From Paraburkholderia aromaticivorans (GTDB taxonomy: Bacteria > Pseudomonadota > Gammaproteobacteria > Burkholderiales > Burkholderiaceae), in the NCBI RefSeq assembly GCF_012689525.1, contig NZ_CP051515.1, positions 124,001 through 188,000 of the forward strand: DNA of 64,000 nt, given 5' to 3'. How positions within the stretch are numbered: the first letter of the stretch is position 1; each line of letters begins with the position of its first letter. The notes beneath the pieces are model-generated. The model had not been told where the DNA came from, did not search any database, and saw only the letters and a list, made by a program, of their open reading frames with translations. The position numbers and the translations under genes are program-made. This document shows positions 35,648 to 45,467 of this stretch, piece after piece.

Positions 35648-36493
35648 TCAGGTCTTCAACGGCAACCAGATCTCAAGCCCGCCCATCCCGCTGACAGGAT
35701 CGAATTTCTCGTCATAGCGCTCGAAGTTCGGCGCATCGGCAGGAATATGTCCCGATGCCGGCAGCCACTGATTCCAGATCGTATTCCAGGTGCGCCGGAT
35801 AGTCGAAATATGCTCGCGATGGCTAAACACCGCATACCGCTGCGGCGAAATACGCAAGCGGCTCAGCTCAGCAGGCAACGCCGAGAAGTCGCTGACTTCA
35901 ACGCCACTCAGATAATCGATGTTGCCGCTGTCGTCAGCGTTATAACAAACGCCATACGCCACATTGCCGACCTGCCCCGGCACTTTGCCGAAGTAGTCAC
36001 CAAAGCGCTGCCACTGCGACGGAATCGCGGCACAGGTTTCGCTGGTATAGCGCTCACTCAGGCCCGCGACGAGAAACGCTTTGCCGTCCTCAAAGCGCGG
36101 CGGTTCGAGATGGGTAAGCAGGGTTTCGTCCATTTTGATCGGCTCCACGAGGGCGAGATTGTCGAGACGGCCACGCGCGCGCAGCGCGTCGGGCGTGAGC
36201 CCGAATTGCTCGCGAAACGCGCGCGTGAATGCCTCGTGAGAACCGTAGCCGGCGTCGATGGCAACCGCGAGGATATCCGGTGCGCCGCTCGCCAGCCGAC
36301 GCGCCGCTTCGCTCAAGCGACGCCCGCGCACATAGCGCATCACCGAAAACCCCGTGGCCGCTTCGAAGGCGCGCGCCAGATGAAAACGCGACACGCATCC
36401 GCCATTGGCGATGTCGTCGAGCGTCAACTCGTGGGCAAAGTGGCTTTCGATAAACCACAGCGCTTTTCCAACCGGGTTCATGTGGGGTCTCAT
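35648..36493 (-). CDS. AraC-family regulator with GyrI-like effector domain
   Basis: A 281-residue protein. The N-terminal AraC DNA-binding domain (about 8-108) has two helix-turn-helix units, LTLDDIANGGCVSRFHLARAF and ILAVAIDAGYGSHEAFTRAF. The C-terminal GyrI/Rob-like domain (about 120-281) usually binds small hydrophobic or cationic compounds. Such regulators often control multidrug efflux. It lies 74 bases downstream of the DHA2 exporter gene on the same strand, so the pair may be a drug-responsive unit. Confidence 0.9.
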   Translation of the reverse strand: MRPHMNPVGKALWFIESHFAHELTLDDIANGGCVSRFHLARAFEAATGFSVMRYVRGRRLSEAARRLASGAPDILAVAIDAGYGSHEAFTRAFREQFGLTPDALRARGRLDNLALVEPIKMDETLLTHLEPPRFEDGKAFLVAGLSERYTSETCAAIPSQWQRFGDYFGKVPGQVGNVAYGVCYNADDSGNIDYLSGVEVSDFSALPAELSRLRISPQRYAVFSHREHISTIRRTWNTIWNQWLPASGHIPADAPNFERYDEKFDPVSGMGGLEIWLPLKT

Positions 36494-36567
36494 GTCAGCA
36501 TGGAAGCAGCATAGCGAGCGCCGATCAGGGGTGTTTGATCGGGATTGCGGTTCTGCGGAAACGCGTT

Positions 36568-38076
36568 TTAATAGTTCTCGGTCACGGTTTTGTTGCCCGT
36601 GGCGGTGGAATGTCCATCCGTTGCCGTCACGTTGTGACCGTGAGCGTCTTCACTCGAACCCGCACCACCCGCGCGCCCCGTCCGCAACAACAAGCCACCC
36701 AGAATCCCCGCCACCGCCGCAAAAATCGCCCCAAACAAAAACGCGACGTGATACCCGCTATTCAGCGCCGCCACGGCATCGCCAGACGATGCCTGCATCG
36801 CGTCACTCCGCGCTGCGGCAAGACTCGCGAGCACCGCGAGCCCAAGCGCGCCACCCATCATGAACGACGTATTGACGATACCCGACGCGAGCCCCGAATC
36901 GCTAGGATCGACATCGCTCATAGCGGCCAGCAGCATCGGATTAAAGACGATACCTGCGCCGACGCCAAGCAGAATCATCCCCGGCATAACATCGAGCACA
37001 AAACTGCCGCCAACCGGCGCGCGAGCGAACAACGCAAGACCGCAAGCCGCGACCAGCAGCCCCACGGCTAGAGGAACACGCAGCCCAAAGCGCATCACCA
37101 CCCGCGCCGACAGCCCGAGCGAAAAGAACCCCATAATCAGATTAGCGGGCAGGAACGCAAGCCCAACCTGCAACGGCCGATAGCCAAGCACACGCTGCAA
37201 ATACAGCGCGGAGATAAAGAACCAGGCGAACATCGCCGCCGCCCACAGCACGCCGACCACATTCGCAGTCGCGACATTACGCAAGCGGAACAGACCCAGC
37301 GGCATCAACGGATGCTGCACGCGCGATTCAATCACCAGGAACACGGCCAGCAGCGCCAGCGCCGCAAACAGCAAACCAAGCGTCTGCGCCGAAGTCCAAC
37401 CCGCCTCATTACCATTCACCACCGCATACACGGCCAGCATCAGCGACACAGTGACGGATACCGCGCCGGCCACATCGAGGCGCTCGCCATGTGCATGCCC
37501 GCGCGCGGACGGCAACAGCGCGACACAGAGCGCGTACACAGCAATACCAATGGGCAGATTGACGAGAAAGATCCAATGCCAGCTCAGCAGATTAGTGAGC
37601 AGCCCGCCGAGCAACACACCGATACTGCCGCCACCCGCACACACGAACCCGTACACGCCCATGGCTTTCGCGCGCTCGCCGGGCTCGGTGAACAGATTCA
37701 TGATGAGCGACAGCGAAACCGCCGAGACGATGGCACCCGCTACACCTTGAACCGCACGCGCACAAACCAGCAGCCCTTGTGAGTTCGAAATGCCGCAGGC
37801 AAGCGACGCCAGCGTAAACAACGTGATACCGATAAGAAACAGCTTGCGATGCCCATACAGATCGCCGAGCCGCCCACCGAGCAGCAGGCAACCGCCGAAC
37901 GTCAGCATATACGCATTCACCACCCACACGAGCGACGTCTCGGTAAACCCAAGATCCGCCGCGATGGACGGCAGCGCAACGTTCACGATCGTCGTATCGA
38001 GCACGATCATGAGCACGCCGAGGCACAGCACGATCAGTGCGAGCCAGCGTTTGTTGCCGTGGATGGAATGGGTCAT
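36568..38076 (-). CDS. DHA2-family (EmrB/QacA-like) MFS drug exporter
   Basis: A 502-residue protein with 14 likely membrane segments. Motif A is LGGRLGDLYGHRKLF near residue 67, motif C is in GGGSIGVLLGGLLT and the opening LDTTIVNVALPSIAADLG is the DHA2 motif D1. These exporters use the proton gradient to expel drugs or detergents. The C-terminus is polar and rich in Gly, Ser and Thr. The AraC/GyrI regulator follows it. Confidence 0.92.
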   Translation of the reverse strand: MTHSIHGNKRWLALIVLCLGVLMIVLDTTIVNVALPSIAADLGFTETSLVWVVNAYMLTFGGCLLLGGRLGDLYGHRKLFLIGITLFTLASLACGISNSQGLLVCARAVQGVAGAIVSAVSLSLIMNLFTEPGERAKAMGVYGFVCAGGGSIGVLLGGLLTNLLSWHWIFLVNLPIGIAVYALCVALLPSARGHAHGERLDVAGAVSVTVSLMLAVYAVVNGNEAGWTSAQTLGLLFAALALLAVFLVIESRVQHPLMPLGLFRLRNVATANVVGVLWAAAMFAWFFISALYLQRVLGYRPLQVGLAFLPANLIMGFFSLGLSARVVMRFGLRVPLAVGLLVAACGLALFARAPVGGSFVLDVMPGMILLGVGAGIVFNPMLLAAMSDVDPSDSGLASGIVNTSFMMGGALGLAVLASLAAARSDAMQASSGDAVAALNSGYHVAFLFGAIFAAVAGILGGLLLRTGRAGGAGSSEDAHGHNVTATDGHSTATGNKTVTENY

Positions 38077-38261
38077 GCAGGCGACTCCTTAGGCATGGTC
38101 GATCGAATGCCGAGCATGCCGCTGCCGAAACAGGCACCGCGCCAAAAGAACCGGCGCAGTCCAGCCCAACCGGTAGGCAACTCGTTGACGACAATAGGAT
38201 TTGTCAGTCTAGCATCCGCGAATTTCGACCCACAACTACGAGTTCCAGGTTTGCGCGAACC

Positions 38262-38939
38262 TCAATCGCCGCCGAGCAATTCGTACTTGCCGCCGCGCTC
38301 CAACGCCCGCTGATAAGCCGGCCTCGCATGAATGCGCTTGAGGAAATCGACCACTGCCGGAATTTGACCTTCCATCCCGCCGCGCGCCGTGGCGGCTTCG
38401 AGCGGGAAACTCATCTGTACATCAGCCGCCGTGAAGTCGCTGCCGACGAACCAACCGGTCGCGCTCAGTTCTTTGTTGATGTAACCCAGGTGCAGCTTCA
38501 ACTGCGGATCGATGAAACTCGATTGCAGCGTGCCGGCGATTTTGCGCGCGATCGGCTTGGCGAAAAACGGCATCGGCGCGCTGGCAATCCGCAGCGCCAC
38601 GAGCTTGAGCAGCAGCGGCGGCATCGCCGAACCTTCAGCGTAATGCAGCCAGTATGTATAACGCAGCCGCTCCGGCGTGCCCGGTGCCGGCGCAAAACGT
38701 CCCTGCCCGTATTTGTCGATCAGATACTCGATGATCGCGCCCGATTCGGCGATAGTCTGGCCGTCGTCGGTAATCACGGGCGACTTGCCGAGCGGATGCA
38801 CCGCGCGCAATTCGGGCGGCGCGAGCATCGTCTTCGGATCGCGCTGGTAGCGCTTGATCTCGTACGGAACGCCGAGTTCTTCGAGCAGCCACAACACACG
38901 TTGCGAGCGGGAGTTATTCAGATGATGGACGATCAGCAT
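38262..38939 (-). CDS. Glutathione S-transferase
   Basis: A 225-residue GST. The thioredoxin-like domain (1-80) starts LIVHHLNNSRSQRVLWLLEE, with Asn-Ser-Arg-Ser at the GSH-activating site, and has the cis-Pro in GKSPVITDDG and ESGAIIEYLI. The all-helical domain follows. It starts 73 bases after the DLH-SnoaL gene on the same strand and may be the last gene of the aminobenzoyl-CoA cluster, although it has no known role in that pathway. Confidence 0.92.
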   Translation of the reverse strand: MLIVHHLNNSRSQRVLWLLEELGVPYEIKRYQRDPKTMLAPPELRAVHPLGKSPVITDDGQTIAESGAIIEYLIDKYGQGRFAPAPGTPERLRYTYWLHYAEGSAMPPLLLKLVALRIASAPMPFFAKPIARKIAGTLQSSFIDPQLKLHLGYINKELSATGWFVGSDFTAADVQMSFPLEAATARGGMEGQIPAVVDFLKRIHARPAYQRALERGGKYELLGGD

Positions 38940-39012
38940 GGGTCGAGGGACGGTGGCCAGTAAGGTGTCACATCATAAGGATGTTGTGCAGAGGCGGGCC
39001 TCTAGTCGCACT

Positions 39013-40236
39013 TCACACGCGTGATTTGCTACCCATCAACTGATTCGACGGCAGCGTTTCGTCGAGCAGCTTGCGCGCGCTCTCGATACCGGCCACCGGC
39101 AGTCCCTCGGGGTTCAACAAGCCCACCTGCACCAGCACGGAAGCCTGATCCCAATAGATGTGCTCGTTATAGAGCTTGTCGCCTCGGAAACAAACGACCG
39201 CGAGCATGGGCACCTCGAAATACTTACCGGTCGGTGCAACGCCGGGCAGCAACCAGTCGATTTCGCAGCTATGTGTGCAGCTAAAAATAAATTCATCGAC
39301 GATGCGATCCGCACCGATGGTGCGCGAAATCGGAATCAGCTTCGTATCGACGGGATTCGAGTTGACGAAGTGATGCGTATAGAAACGCTTCAGGTTGTCA
39401 TGACCGACTCCGCCGGTCATGGTCGGAACGTGATTGACATAGGGTTGCGCGACCATGGTCGGCATGACGGCATCCACGTCGCGCGTGGCGAACTCATAGT
39501 AGCAATGCGCTTCCCACAGCGCGTTGAGATCGTAGACCGGCCCGAGCACTTTGCGCAGCAGCGCGAGCGTACGCGAATACGCCATCATCGCTGCGGGCTT
39601 GTCGTATTGCGGGCGCGACGGTGCCGCGAACGCGTGACCGCAACCCGGGTACACGTATTGCTCGATTTGCGGCCGCGTGCGCAATGCGGCGCTGATGCGT
39701 TCGCGGATTTCCGGCGGGCAGTGCGAGTCGTTTTCGGGGAAGTGGAACACCATCGGGCAGCGAATCGCGGGCACTTCATCCAGATGCGCTTCGAGGCCGA
39801 CGCCGTAGTAGCTGACCGCGCAGTCGACATCGGTTCGCGCGGCGCTCAGGAACGCGAGCTTGCCGCCGAGGCAGTAGCCCACCGTGCCGACTTTGCCGGC
39901 CTGTTCAGGCATGGCACGCATTGCGGTGAGCGTGGCGGCGATATCGTCGATGGCCCGATCCGTGTCGAACTGACCGAGATAGTCGAGCGCCTGTTTCATG
40001 TCGGCTTCGCCGTAACCGAGCACGATGCCCGGTTTGATCCGCCAGAACAGATCGGGCACCAGCACCACATAACCCTCTTCGGCGAAGCGGTCGGCCATCG
40101 CCTTCATCGTGTCATTGATGCCGAAAATTTCCTGCAGCAGCACGAGTCCCGGGCCCGACCCTTGCGCGGGGCGCGCGACGTAGGCATTGAAACGGCCGCC
40201 ATCCTGGGCGACGACTTCGATGAAAGAGGCGGTCAT
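39013..40236 (-). CDS. Dienelactone hydrolase fused to a SnoaL-like domain
   Basis: A 407-residue two-domain protein. Residues 1 to about 230 are a dienelactone hydrolase with the Cys nucleophile in GTVGYCLGGKLAFL, Asp in PENDSHCP and His in PGCGHAFAAP. Residues 240-407 are an NTF2/SnoaL-type cone (WEAHCYYEFATRDVDAVMPTM and later), which normally binds or isomerises small hydrophobic molecules. The fusion suggests one catalysing ring or lactone opening and the other handling its product. The second Met (40236) is preferred over 40251. It follows the ligase gene by 29 bases. Confidence 0.85.
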   Translation of the reverse strand: MTASFIEVVAQDGGRFNAYVARPAQGSGPGLVLLQEIFGINDTMKAMADRFAEEGYVVLVPDLFWRIKPGIVLGYGEADMKQALDYLGQFDTDRAIDDIAATLTAMRAMPEQAGKVGTVGYCLGGKLAFLSAARTDVDCAVSYYGVGLEAHLDEVPAIRCPMVFHFPENDSHCPPEIRERISAALRTRPQIEQYVYPGCGHAFAAPSRPQYDKPAAMMAYSRTLALLRKVLGPVYDLNALWEAHCYYEFATRDVDAVMPTMVAQPYVNHVPTMTGGVGHDNLKRFYTHHFVNSNPVDTKLIPISRTIGADRIVDEFIFSCTHSCEIDWLLPGVAPTGKYFEVPMLAVVCFRGDKLYNEHIYWDQASVLVQVGLLNPEGLPVAGIESARKLLDETLPSNQLMGSKSRV

Positions 40237-40265
40237 GCGGTGTGTCTCCATGCAGGTAATTTGAG

Positions 40266-41909
40266 CTATGCCATCGTACGCAATTCGAAGCGTTTGAGCT
40301 TGCCGGTTTCGGTGCGCGGCAATGAATCGACGAAAACGATGATGCGTGGATATTTATACGGCGCCACGCTATTTTTCACGAAATCCTGCAGTTGTGCGAC
40401 CAGTTTGCCGTCGCGCTCGTAACCGGGATTCACCACGACGAACGCCTTGACGATCTGCCCGCGGGTGTCGTCCGGCACGCCGATCACGCCGCATTCGGAC
40501 ACCGCGTCGTGTTGCAGCAGGACGCTTTCCACTTCGGGCCCGGAGATGTTGTAGCCGGCGGAGACGATCATATCGTCGGCGCGCGCCTGGTAGAACACGT
40601 AGCCGTCTTCGTCGAGATAGACGGAATCGCCGGGCAGATTCCAGCCGTCGCGCACGAACTTCTTCTGCCGCTCGTCGGCGAGATAGCGGCAGCCGGTCGG
40701 GCCACGCACCGCGAGTTTGCCAATCGTGCCGGGCGCGACCGGCTGCATGTCGTCATCCACGGCTTGCACGACGTAACCCGGCACCGCGCGGCCGATGGCG
40801 TTCGGGCGAATCTCGTCGCCCTGCGCCGAAATGAAAATGTGGATCAACTCGGTGCCGCCAATACCGTCGATCATGTCGATGTCGGTCGCGTCACGCCACA
40901 GACGCCGTGTCGAATCCGGCAACGCCTCACCCGCCGACACGGTTTTTTTCAACGAAGAGATGTCGTGGTGCGCAACCAGCGGCGCCATCTGTCGATAGAA
41001 AGTCGGCGCGGTGAACATGACGGTCGCATGAAACCGCTCGACGGTCTGCAACAATGTCTCGGGCGTGAGCCTCTCGATCAGCACCGTGGATGCGCCCACT
41101 CGCAACGGAAAACACAGTAAGCCGCCAAGCCCGAACGTAAACGCGAGCGGCGGTGTGCCGCAAAAAATATCGCTCGACGTCGGCTTGAGCACGTGACGCG
41201 GAAACAGATCGCACATGGCCACGACATCGCGATGAAAGTGCATGCAGCCTTTCGGCGCGCCGGTCGTGCCGCTGGTGAAGGCGATCAGACAGACGTCATC
41301 GGCGGCGGTGTCGCACGCGGAGAAGTGGTCGGGCTTGTTGATCGCGAGCGTGTCGAGCGAATCGGCGGCGTCGTCGTGGAAGAGGCGCGTTTGCTTCAGG
41401 CCCGCGCAGTAAAACTCGTCTTCTGGATCGCTGCAGCGCGCGAGTTCGGCGGTCAGACGGGCGTCGCACAACGCTGCACCAACTTGCGCTTTCTCGATGA
41501 TCTGCTTCAGTTCCTTGGCTCGCAGGAGTGGCATGGTCGGCACCACGACGAGCCCGGCCTTCAGCGCCGCGAGCGCGGTCACCGCCATATGCAGCGTATT
41601 CGGGCCGCGCAGTAAAACGCGGTTGCCGGGCTGCAGTCCCATTTCGTCGACCAGCACGTGCGCGCTGCGATTCACGAGCGCCAGCAATTCACCGTATGTG
41701 GTGGCGCGCGGCGTGCCATCCACATCGGACCAGATCGCGGGGTCATCCCGATGGCCCGCGTCGATGGTTCTGTCGAGCAACTCCGTCGCGCAGTTCAAGC
41801 GCGCCGGGTACGCGACGTCCGGATTGTCGAGCAGAAAGACGGGCCACTGATCCTGCGGCGGAAGATTGTCGCGCGCGAAGGTATCGACGTGTGCTGACGG
41901 TTCCATCAT
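40266..41909 (-). CDS. 2-Aminobenzoate-CoA ligase (benzoate-CoA ligase family)
   Basis: A 547-residue AMP-forming acyl-CoA ligase. The AMP-binding P-loop is IAFTSGTTGAPKG and the terminal catalytic Lys is in LPRTETGKLKRFEL. The DQWPVFLLDNPDVAYPARLNCATE N-terminus region is shared with aminobenzoate and benzoate CoA ligases. Together with the monooxygenase/reductase fusion at 46234-48606, the aminobenzoate substrate is most likely. GGGAG lies just upstream of ATG 41909. It activates the substrate at the pathway entry. Confidence 0.88.
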   Translation of the reverse strand: MMEPSAHVDTFARDNLPPQDQWPVFLLDNPDVAYPARLNCATELLDRTIDAGHRDDPAIWSDVDGTPRATTYGELLALVNRSAHVLVDEMGLQPGNRVLLRGPNTLHMAVTALAALKAGLVVVPTMPLLRAKELKQIIEKAQVGAALCDARLTAELARCSDPEDEFYCAGLKQTRLFHDDAADSLDTLAINKPDHFSACDTAADDVCLIAFTSGTTGAPKGCMHFHRDVVAMCDLFPRHVLKPTSSDIFCGTPPLAFTFGLGGLLCFPLRVGASTVLIERLTPETLLQTVERFHATVMFTAPTFYRQMAPLVAHHDISSLKKTVSAGEALPDSTRRLWRDATDIDMIDGIGGTELIHIFISAQGDEIRPNAIGRAVPGYVVQAVDDDMQPVAPGTIGKLAVRGPTGCRYLADERQKKFVRDGWNLPGDSVYLDEDGYVFYQARADDMIVSAGYNISGPEVESVLLQHDAVSECGVIGVPDDTRGQIVKAFVVVNPGYERDGKLVAQLQDFVKNSVAPYKYPRIIVFVDSLPRTETGKLKRFELRTMA

Positions 41910-41985
41910 GGTCTCCCGGGCGTTGAGCCGGCTAAATGCGCTTCGGTTGGCTTGGTGGGTTCTTTTCGTGTGCTTTGTTGCTCTG

Positions 41986-42381
41986 TTACTGAGGGACCAC
42001 CGCGGTCGCCTCGATTTCAACTTTCGCTTCGTCTTCGATTAGCGCAACCACTTGAACCGCGCTCATCGCGATGTCGTAGTCGCCGATCAACTCGCGAAAC
42101 GCGCGGCCGATGTCTTTCAACGACGCGAGATATTCACGTTTGTCGGTGACGTACCACGTCAATCGCACCAGGTGCTCGGGCTTGCCGCCTGCCTCATGCA
42201 AAACGGCGAGCACGTTCTTGAGCGCCTGGATGGCTTGCGCGGCGAAGTCGGTCGTCTGGAAACGCGCCTGTTCGTCCCAGCCGATCTGGCCGGCGATGAA
42301 CACCTGCGTGCCGGTTGCCGCGACGCCGTTAGCGTAACCACGCGGCTTGACCCAGCCGGCGGGGAGAAGAGCTTTTTTCAT
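41986..42381 (-). CDS. Rid-family (YjgF) protein without the RidA arginine
   Basis: A 131-residue trimeric-fold Rid protein: GQIGWDEQARF, AIQALKNVLAVLHEAGG and a DEAKVEIEATAVVP tail. RidA proteins hydrolyse reactive enamines and imines using an Arg (Arg105 in E. coli) in the VEVARL strand. Here the strand reads VQVVAL, so Ala113 stands where Arg is expected, and a classical 2-aminoacrylate deaminase is unlikely. The pathway produces enamine or imine CoA esters, so it may bind or hydrolyse these by other residues. It overlaps the thioesterase gene by ATGA (42378-42381). Confidence 0.88.
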   Translation of the reverse strand: MKKALLPAGWVKPRGYANGVAATGTQVFIAGQIGWDEQARFQTTDFAAQAIQALKNVLAVLHEAGGKPEHLVRLTWYVTDKREYLASLKDIGRAFRELIGDYDIAMSAVQVVALIEDEAKVEIEATAVVPQ

Positions 42382-42821
42382 GAGCGATGCGCCTCAGTGG
42401 AGTCGGGCTGTGGGGCAAACGTCGCGAGCGCGCTCGCGATGTCGGCGGGAATGTCGATGGATGTGCCGCGTTCGAGCGACGTCGTTACAAGCACCTGTTT
42501 CGCGCGGAAACGGGTTTCGCCGTTGCAATGGCCGACGATCTCGATGCTGATCGAGCGTCGGCCGATCGCGATAACGTTGAGTGTCAGCGTGATCGTTTCG
42601 CCCATCTGGCTCGGCCGCGAAAACTCGCAATCAAGTTTGACGATCGGCAAACCGAGGCGGCGTTGCGCGATCATGTGCGCGTAGTCGATATGCAGGCCTT
42701 CGTTGAACCAGTCTTCGACCAGCGCGTTGGTCATCACCAGATATTGCGGGAAGAACACGATGCCCGCCGGATCACAGTGCGAGAAGCGAATGCGTACGGG
42801 CCGTTCGAAAGACGCGCTCAT
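42378..42821 (-). CDS. 4-Hydroxybenzoyl-CoA thioesterase-like hot-dog protein
   Basis: A 147-residue hot-dog thioesterase. The [14 protein letters not shown] helix contains the catalytic Asp of the Pseudomonas 4HBT branch. It could release CoA from a dead-end acyl-CoA and so protect the CoA pool. Its ATG overlaps the acyl-CoA dehydrogenase stop (42818-42821) and its stop overlaps the Rid start. Confidence 0.9.
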   Translation of the reverse strand: MSASFERPVRIRFSHCDPAGIVFFPQYLVMTNALVEDWFNEGLHIDYAHMIAQRRLGLPIVKLDCEFSRPSQMGETITLTLNVIAIGRRSISIEIVGHCNGETRFRAKQVLVTTSLERGTSIDIPADIASALATFAPQPDSTEAHRS

Positions 42822-44026
42822 TTGGCGTTGTCTCCGGCAGTCGCGGCTGCGTGCGCTTTCAACAGATCGCGTCCGATAATCAGTTGCTGCACTTCGGTCG
42901 CGCCTTCGTAAATGCGCAGTGCGCGGATCTCGCGATACAGCATCTCGACGGCCGTGCCGCTTTGCACACCCATGCCGCCGTAGAGTTGCACGGCTGCGTC
43001 GATCACCTGTTGCGCGCCTTCGCTCGCATGCCATTTCGCCATCGCGGCTTCACGCGTGACGCTTTCGCCTTGATCGCGCAGCCACGCAGCGCGGTAGACC
43101 AGCAACGCGCTGCTGTCGATGGTCAACGCCATCTGCGCGAGTTTGGCTTGCGTCAGTTGAAAATCGCCGAGCGTCTGCCCGAACATCTTGCGCGACGCAG
43201 CGCGTGCGAGACCTTCGGCCATCGCATGACGCGCGAAGCCGAGCGACGCAGCCGCCACGGAGGTACGGAAAATATCCAGCGTGCGCATGGCGAGCTTGAA
43301 CCCTTCGCCGGGCGCGCCGAGCATCTGGCTGCGCGGCACGCGCGCGCCGGCAAAATGCAAACGCGCGAGCGGATGCGGCGCGATCACGTCGATGCGTTCA
43401 GCGATCTCCAGTCCTGGCGTATCCGCATCGACAATGAATGCGCTGATGCCGCGCGCACCGGGCGCTTCGCCGGTTCTTGCGAACACCACATAGAAATCGG
43501 CGATGCCGCCGTTGGAGATCCACGTCTTGTCGCCGTCGAGCACGTAGGCGTCGCCGTCCTCGCGAGCGGAGAGCGCCATGGCGGCGACGTCGGAGCCGGC
43601 TTCAGGTTCGGACAGCGCGAACGCTGCGAGCGCCGTGCCGTTGGCGACGCGCGGCAGATAGCGGGTCTTTTGTTCGTGCGTGCCGCCGAGCGAGATGGCG
43701 CCCGAACCGAGTCCCTGCATCGCCAATGCGAAATCCGCGAGTCCGGAATGTTTGGCAAGCGTTTCGCGCAGCAGGCAAACGGCGCGCGTGTCGATCGTGT
43801 CGCCGTGGCCGCCGTACGCGACGCCGCCCACGCCATATTTCAGCCAGCCCGCCGCGCCGAGTTCACGCACCAGACGGCGACAGGTTGCATCGACGTCCTT
43901 GTGGTCTTCGTGCGAGAGGTTCGCGCGGCACCATGCCTCGATACCCGCAGCCAGTTCGCGATGGCGCGGCTCGAAGAACGGCCACGCCAGCGCGCTATGC
44001 AGATCCAGATCGGTGTTGGCGCTCAA
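42818..44026 (-). CDS. Acyl-CoA dehydrogenase
   Basis: A 402-residue flavoprotein with [15 protein letters not shown] and [16 protein letters not shown] (FAD and substrate strands) and the C-terminal [17 protein letters not shown], where Glu is the catalytic base. The start is read as TTG at 44026, 6 bases after AAGGAG, because similarity begins at [12 protein letters not shown]; upstream ATG starts would overlap the crotonase gene. It would desaturate a ring or ring-derived acyl-CoA. The TTG start suggests reduced translation. Confidence 0.88.
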   Translation of the reverse strand: MSANTDLDLHSALAWPFFEPRHRELAAGIEAWCRANLSHEDHKDVDATCRRLVRELGAAGWLKYGVGGVAYGGHGDTIDTRAVCLLRETLAKHSGLADFALAMQGLGSGAISLGGTHEQKTRYLPRVANGTALAAFALSEPEAGSDVAAMALSAREDGDAYVLDGDKTWISNGGIADFYVVFARTGEAPGARGISAFIVDADTPGLEIAERIDVIAPHPLARLHFAGARVPRSQMLGAPGEGFKLAMRTLDIFRTSVAAASLGFARHAMAEGLARAASRKMFGQTLGDFQLTQAKLAQMALTIDSSALLVYRAAWLRDQGESVTREAAMAKWHASEGAQQVIDAAVQLYGGMGVQSGTAVEMLYREIRALRIYEGATEVQQLIIGRDLLKAHAAATAGDNAK

Positions 44027-44027
44027 T

Positions 44028-44879
44028 TCAATCTCCTTCGAACACCGGACGCGACTTCGCGGCAAACGCACTGTAGGCGCGCTCGAAATCGCGAGTGCTC
44101 ATGCAGATGGCTTGGGCTTGCGCTTCCGACTCGATCGCTTCGTCGATACTCATGCTCCATTCCTGATGCAGCATCTTCTTGGTGATGCCGTGTGCGAAAG
44201 TCGGACCGGCGACGAGATCGGCGGCGAGCTTGTGCGCTTCTTCAAGCAGCGCGGCGGGTTCGCACAACCGGTTGTAGAAGCCCCATGCGTGGCCTTCGTC
44301 GCCGCTTGCCGAGCGTCCGGTGAAGAGCAGTTCGGCGGCGCGTCCCTGGCCGATGATGCGGGGCAGAATCGCGCAAGCGCCCATATCGCAGCCGGCGAGA
44401 CCGACGCGCGAAAACAGAAAAGCGAGCTTGCTGCGCGCGGTGCCGAGCCGCATGTCGGACGACATCGCGAGAATCGCGCCGGCGCCGGCGCAGACGCCGT
44501 CGACCGCTGCAATGACCGGTTGCGGGCAATGGCGCATGGCTTTCACCAGATCGCCGGTCATGCGCGTGAAGAGCAGCAACTCAGGCATCGGCAGATCGAT
44601 CAGCGGCGCGATGATGTCGTGCACGTCGCCGCCGGAACAGAAGTTTTCACCTGCGCCGTGAATCACCACGGCCTTGACATCGGTCGCATAGGTCAATTGC
44701 CGGAACAGATCGCGCAACTCCGCATACGACTCGAAAGTCAGCGGATTCTTGCGCTCGGGGCGGTTCAGCGTGATCGTCGCGACCTTGTCGGCGACCGACC
44801 AGCCGAAGTGCCGCGCTTCGTAGCCGGCCAGCGTGAGGCGATTGCCGGCCAGCAGGGCGTCGGCGTTGGATCGTGTCAT
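44028..44879 (-). CDS. Crotonase-superfamily protein (enoyl-CoA hydratase-like)
   Basis: A 283-residue crotonase fold. The oxyanion loops are [12 protein letters not shown] and [17 protein letters not shown]. At the sites of the two hydratase Glu residues (in G-G-C-E-L and P-E-I of the rat enzyme) this protein has Ile (GAGAILAM) and no acid in FSRVGLAGC. It is therefore probably not a simple hydratase and may be a ring-opening hydrolase or isomerase (inference). It follows the marR gene by 27 bases. Confidence 0.82.
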   Translation of the reverse strand: MTRSNADALLAGNRLTLAGYEARHFGWSVADKVATITLNRPERKNPLTFESYAELRDLFRQLTYATDVKAVVIHGAGENFCSGGDVHDIIAPLIDLPMPELLLFTRMTGDLVKAMRHCPQPVIAAVDGVCAGAGAILAMSSDMRLGTARSKLAFLFSRVGLAGCDMGACAILPRIIGQGRAAELLFTGRSASGDEGHAWGFYNRLCEPAALLEEAHKLAADLVAGPTFAHGITKKMLHQEWSMSIDEAIESEAQAQAICMSTRDFERAYSAFAAKSRPVFEGD

Positions 44880-44906
44880 GAGTCTCTCTCCGCGGTTCGA
44901 TGTCGA

Positions 44907-45467
44907 TCAGTCTTTCAGACTGTCGAGCAGATGTTGCTTGAGTTTGCCGAGGCGCTGATGGGTCCGCGATTTTTCATCGAGACTCAAACCGCCGAACAGT
45001 TCGACCACCCATTGCTCGTGCGCGACCGCCATCTTGTCGAACGCTTTGCGTCCGGCCGGCGTCAGGCACACGCTGATCGAGCGTCGGTCGTTCGGATCGT
45101 TATCGCGCGACACCAGGCCTTCTTTTTCGAGCTGATCCGTGATGCCGGTGATGTTCCCGCCCGTCACCATCAAGCGACGCGACAGTTCGGTCATCTTCAA
45201 GCCTTCAGGATGACGCTCCAACTGCGCCATCAGATCGAAACGCGGCAACGTGGTGTCGAATTCGTTGCGCAGACGCTTGCGCAGTTCCGCTTGCACGAGG
45301 TTGGTCGTCGTCAGCATGCGCAGCCACAGACGCAAGCCCATGTGGCTATCCGCGCCCGTGCTCATTTCGAGGTCCACGACGTTCTCCGCGGGTTTGGGGA
45401 CGCCTTTGCGCGGCGGTTTCGTGTCAGCCGCCGCCGCGGGCTTCTTGATGTTCGATGACTTGGTCAC
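44907..45467 (-). CDS. MarR-family regulator of the aminobenzoyl-CoA cluster
   Basis: A 186-residue MarR protein. A Lys/Pro-rich N-terminal extension (about 40 residues) precedes the winged helix, whose recognition helix is LSRRLMVTGGNITGITDQL and wing is RDNDPNDRRSISVCLTPAG. MarR proteins of CoA-dependent aromatic pathways sense the aryl-CoA thioester. It overlaps the SDR gene by ATGA (45464-45467), so it is co-transcribed and probably autoregulated through the palindrome at 48660-48676. Confidence 0.9.
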   Translation of the reverse strand: MTKSSNIKKPAAAADTKPPRKGVPKPAENVVDLEMSTGADSHMGLRLWLRMLTTTNLVQAELRKRLRNEFDTTLPRFDLMAQLERHPEGLKMTELSRRLMVTGGNITGITDQLEKEGLVSRDNDPNDRRSISVCLTPAGRKAFDKMAVAHEQWVVELFGGLSLDEKSRTHQRLGKLKQHLLDSLKD

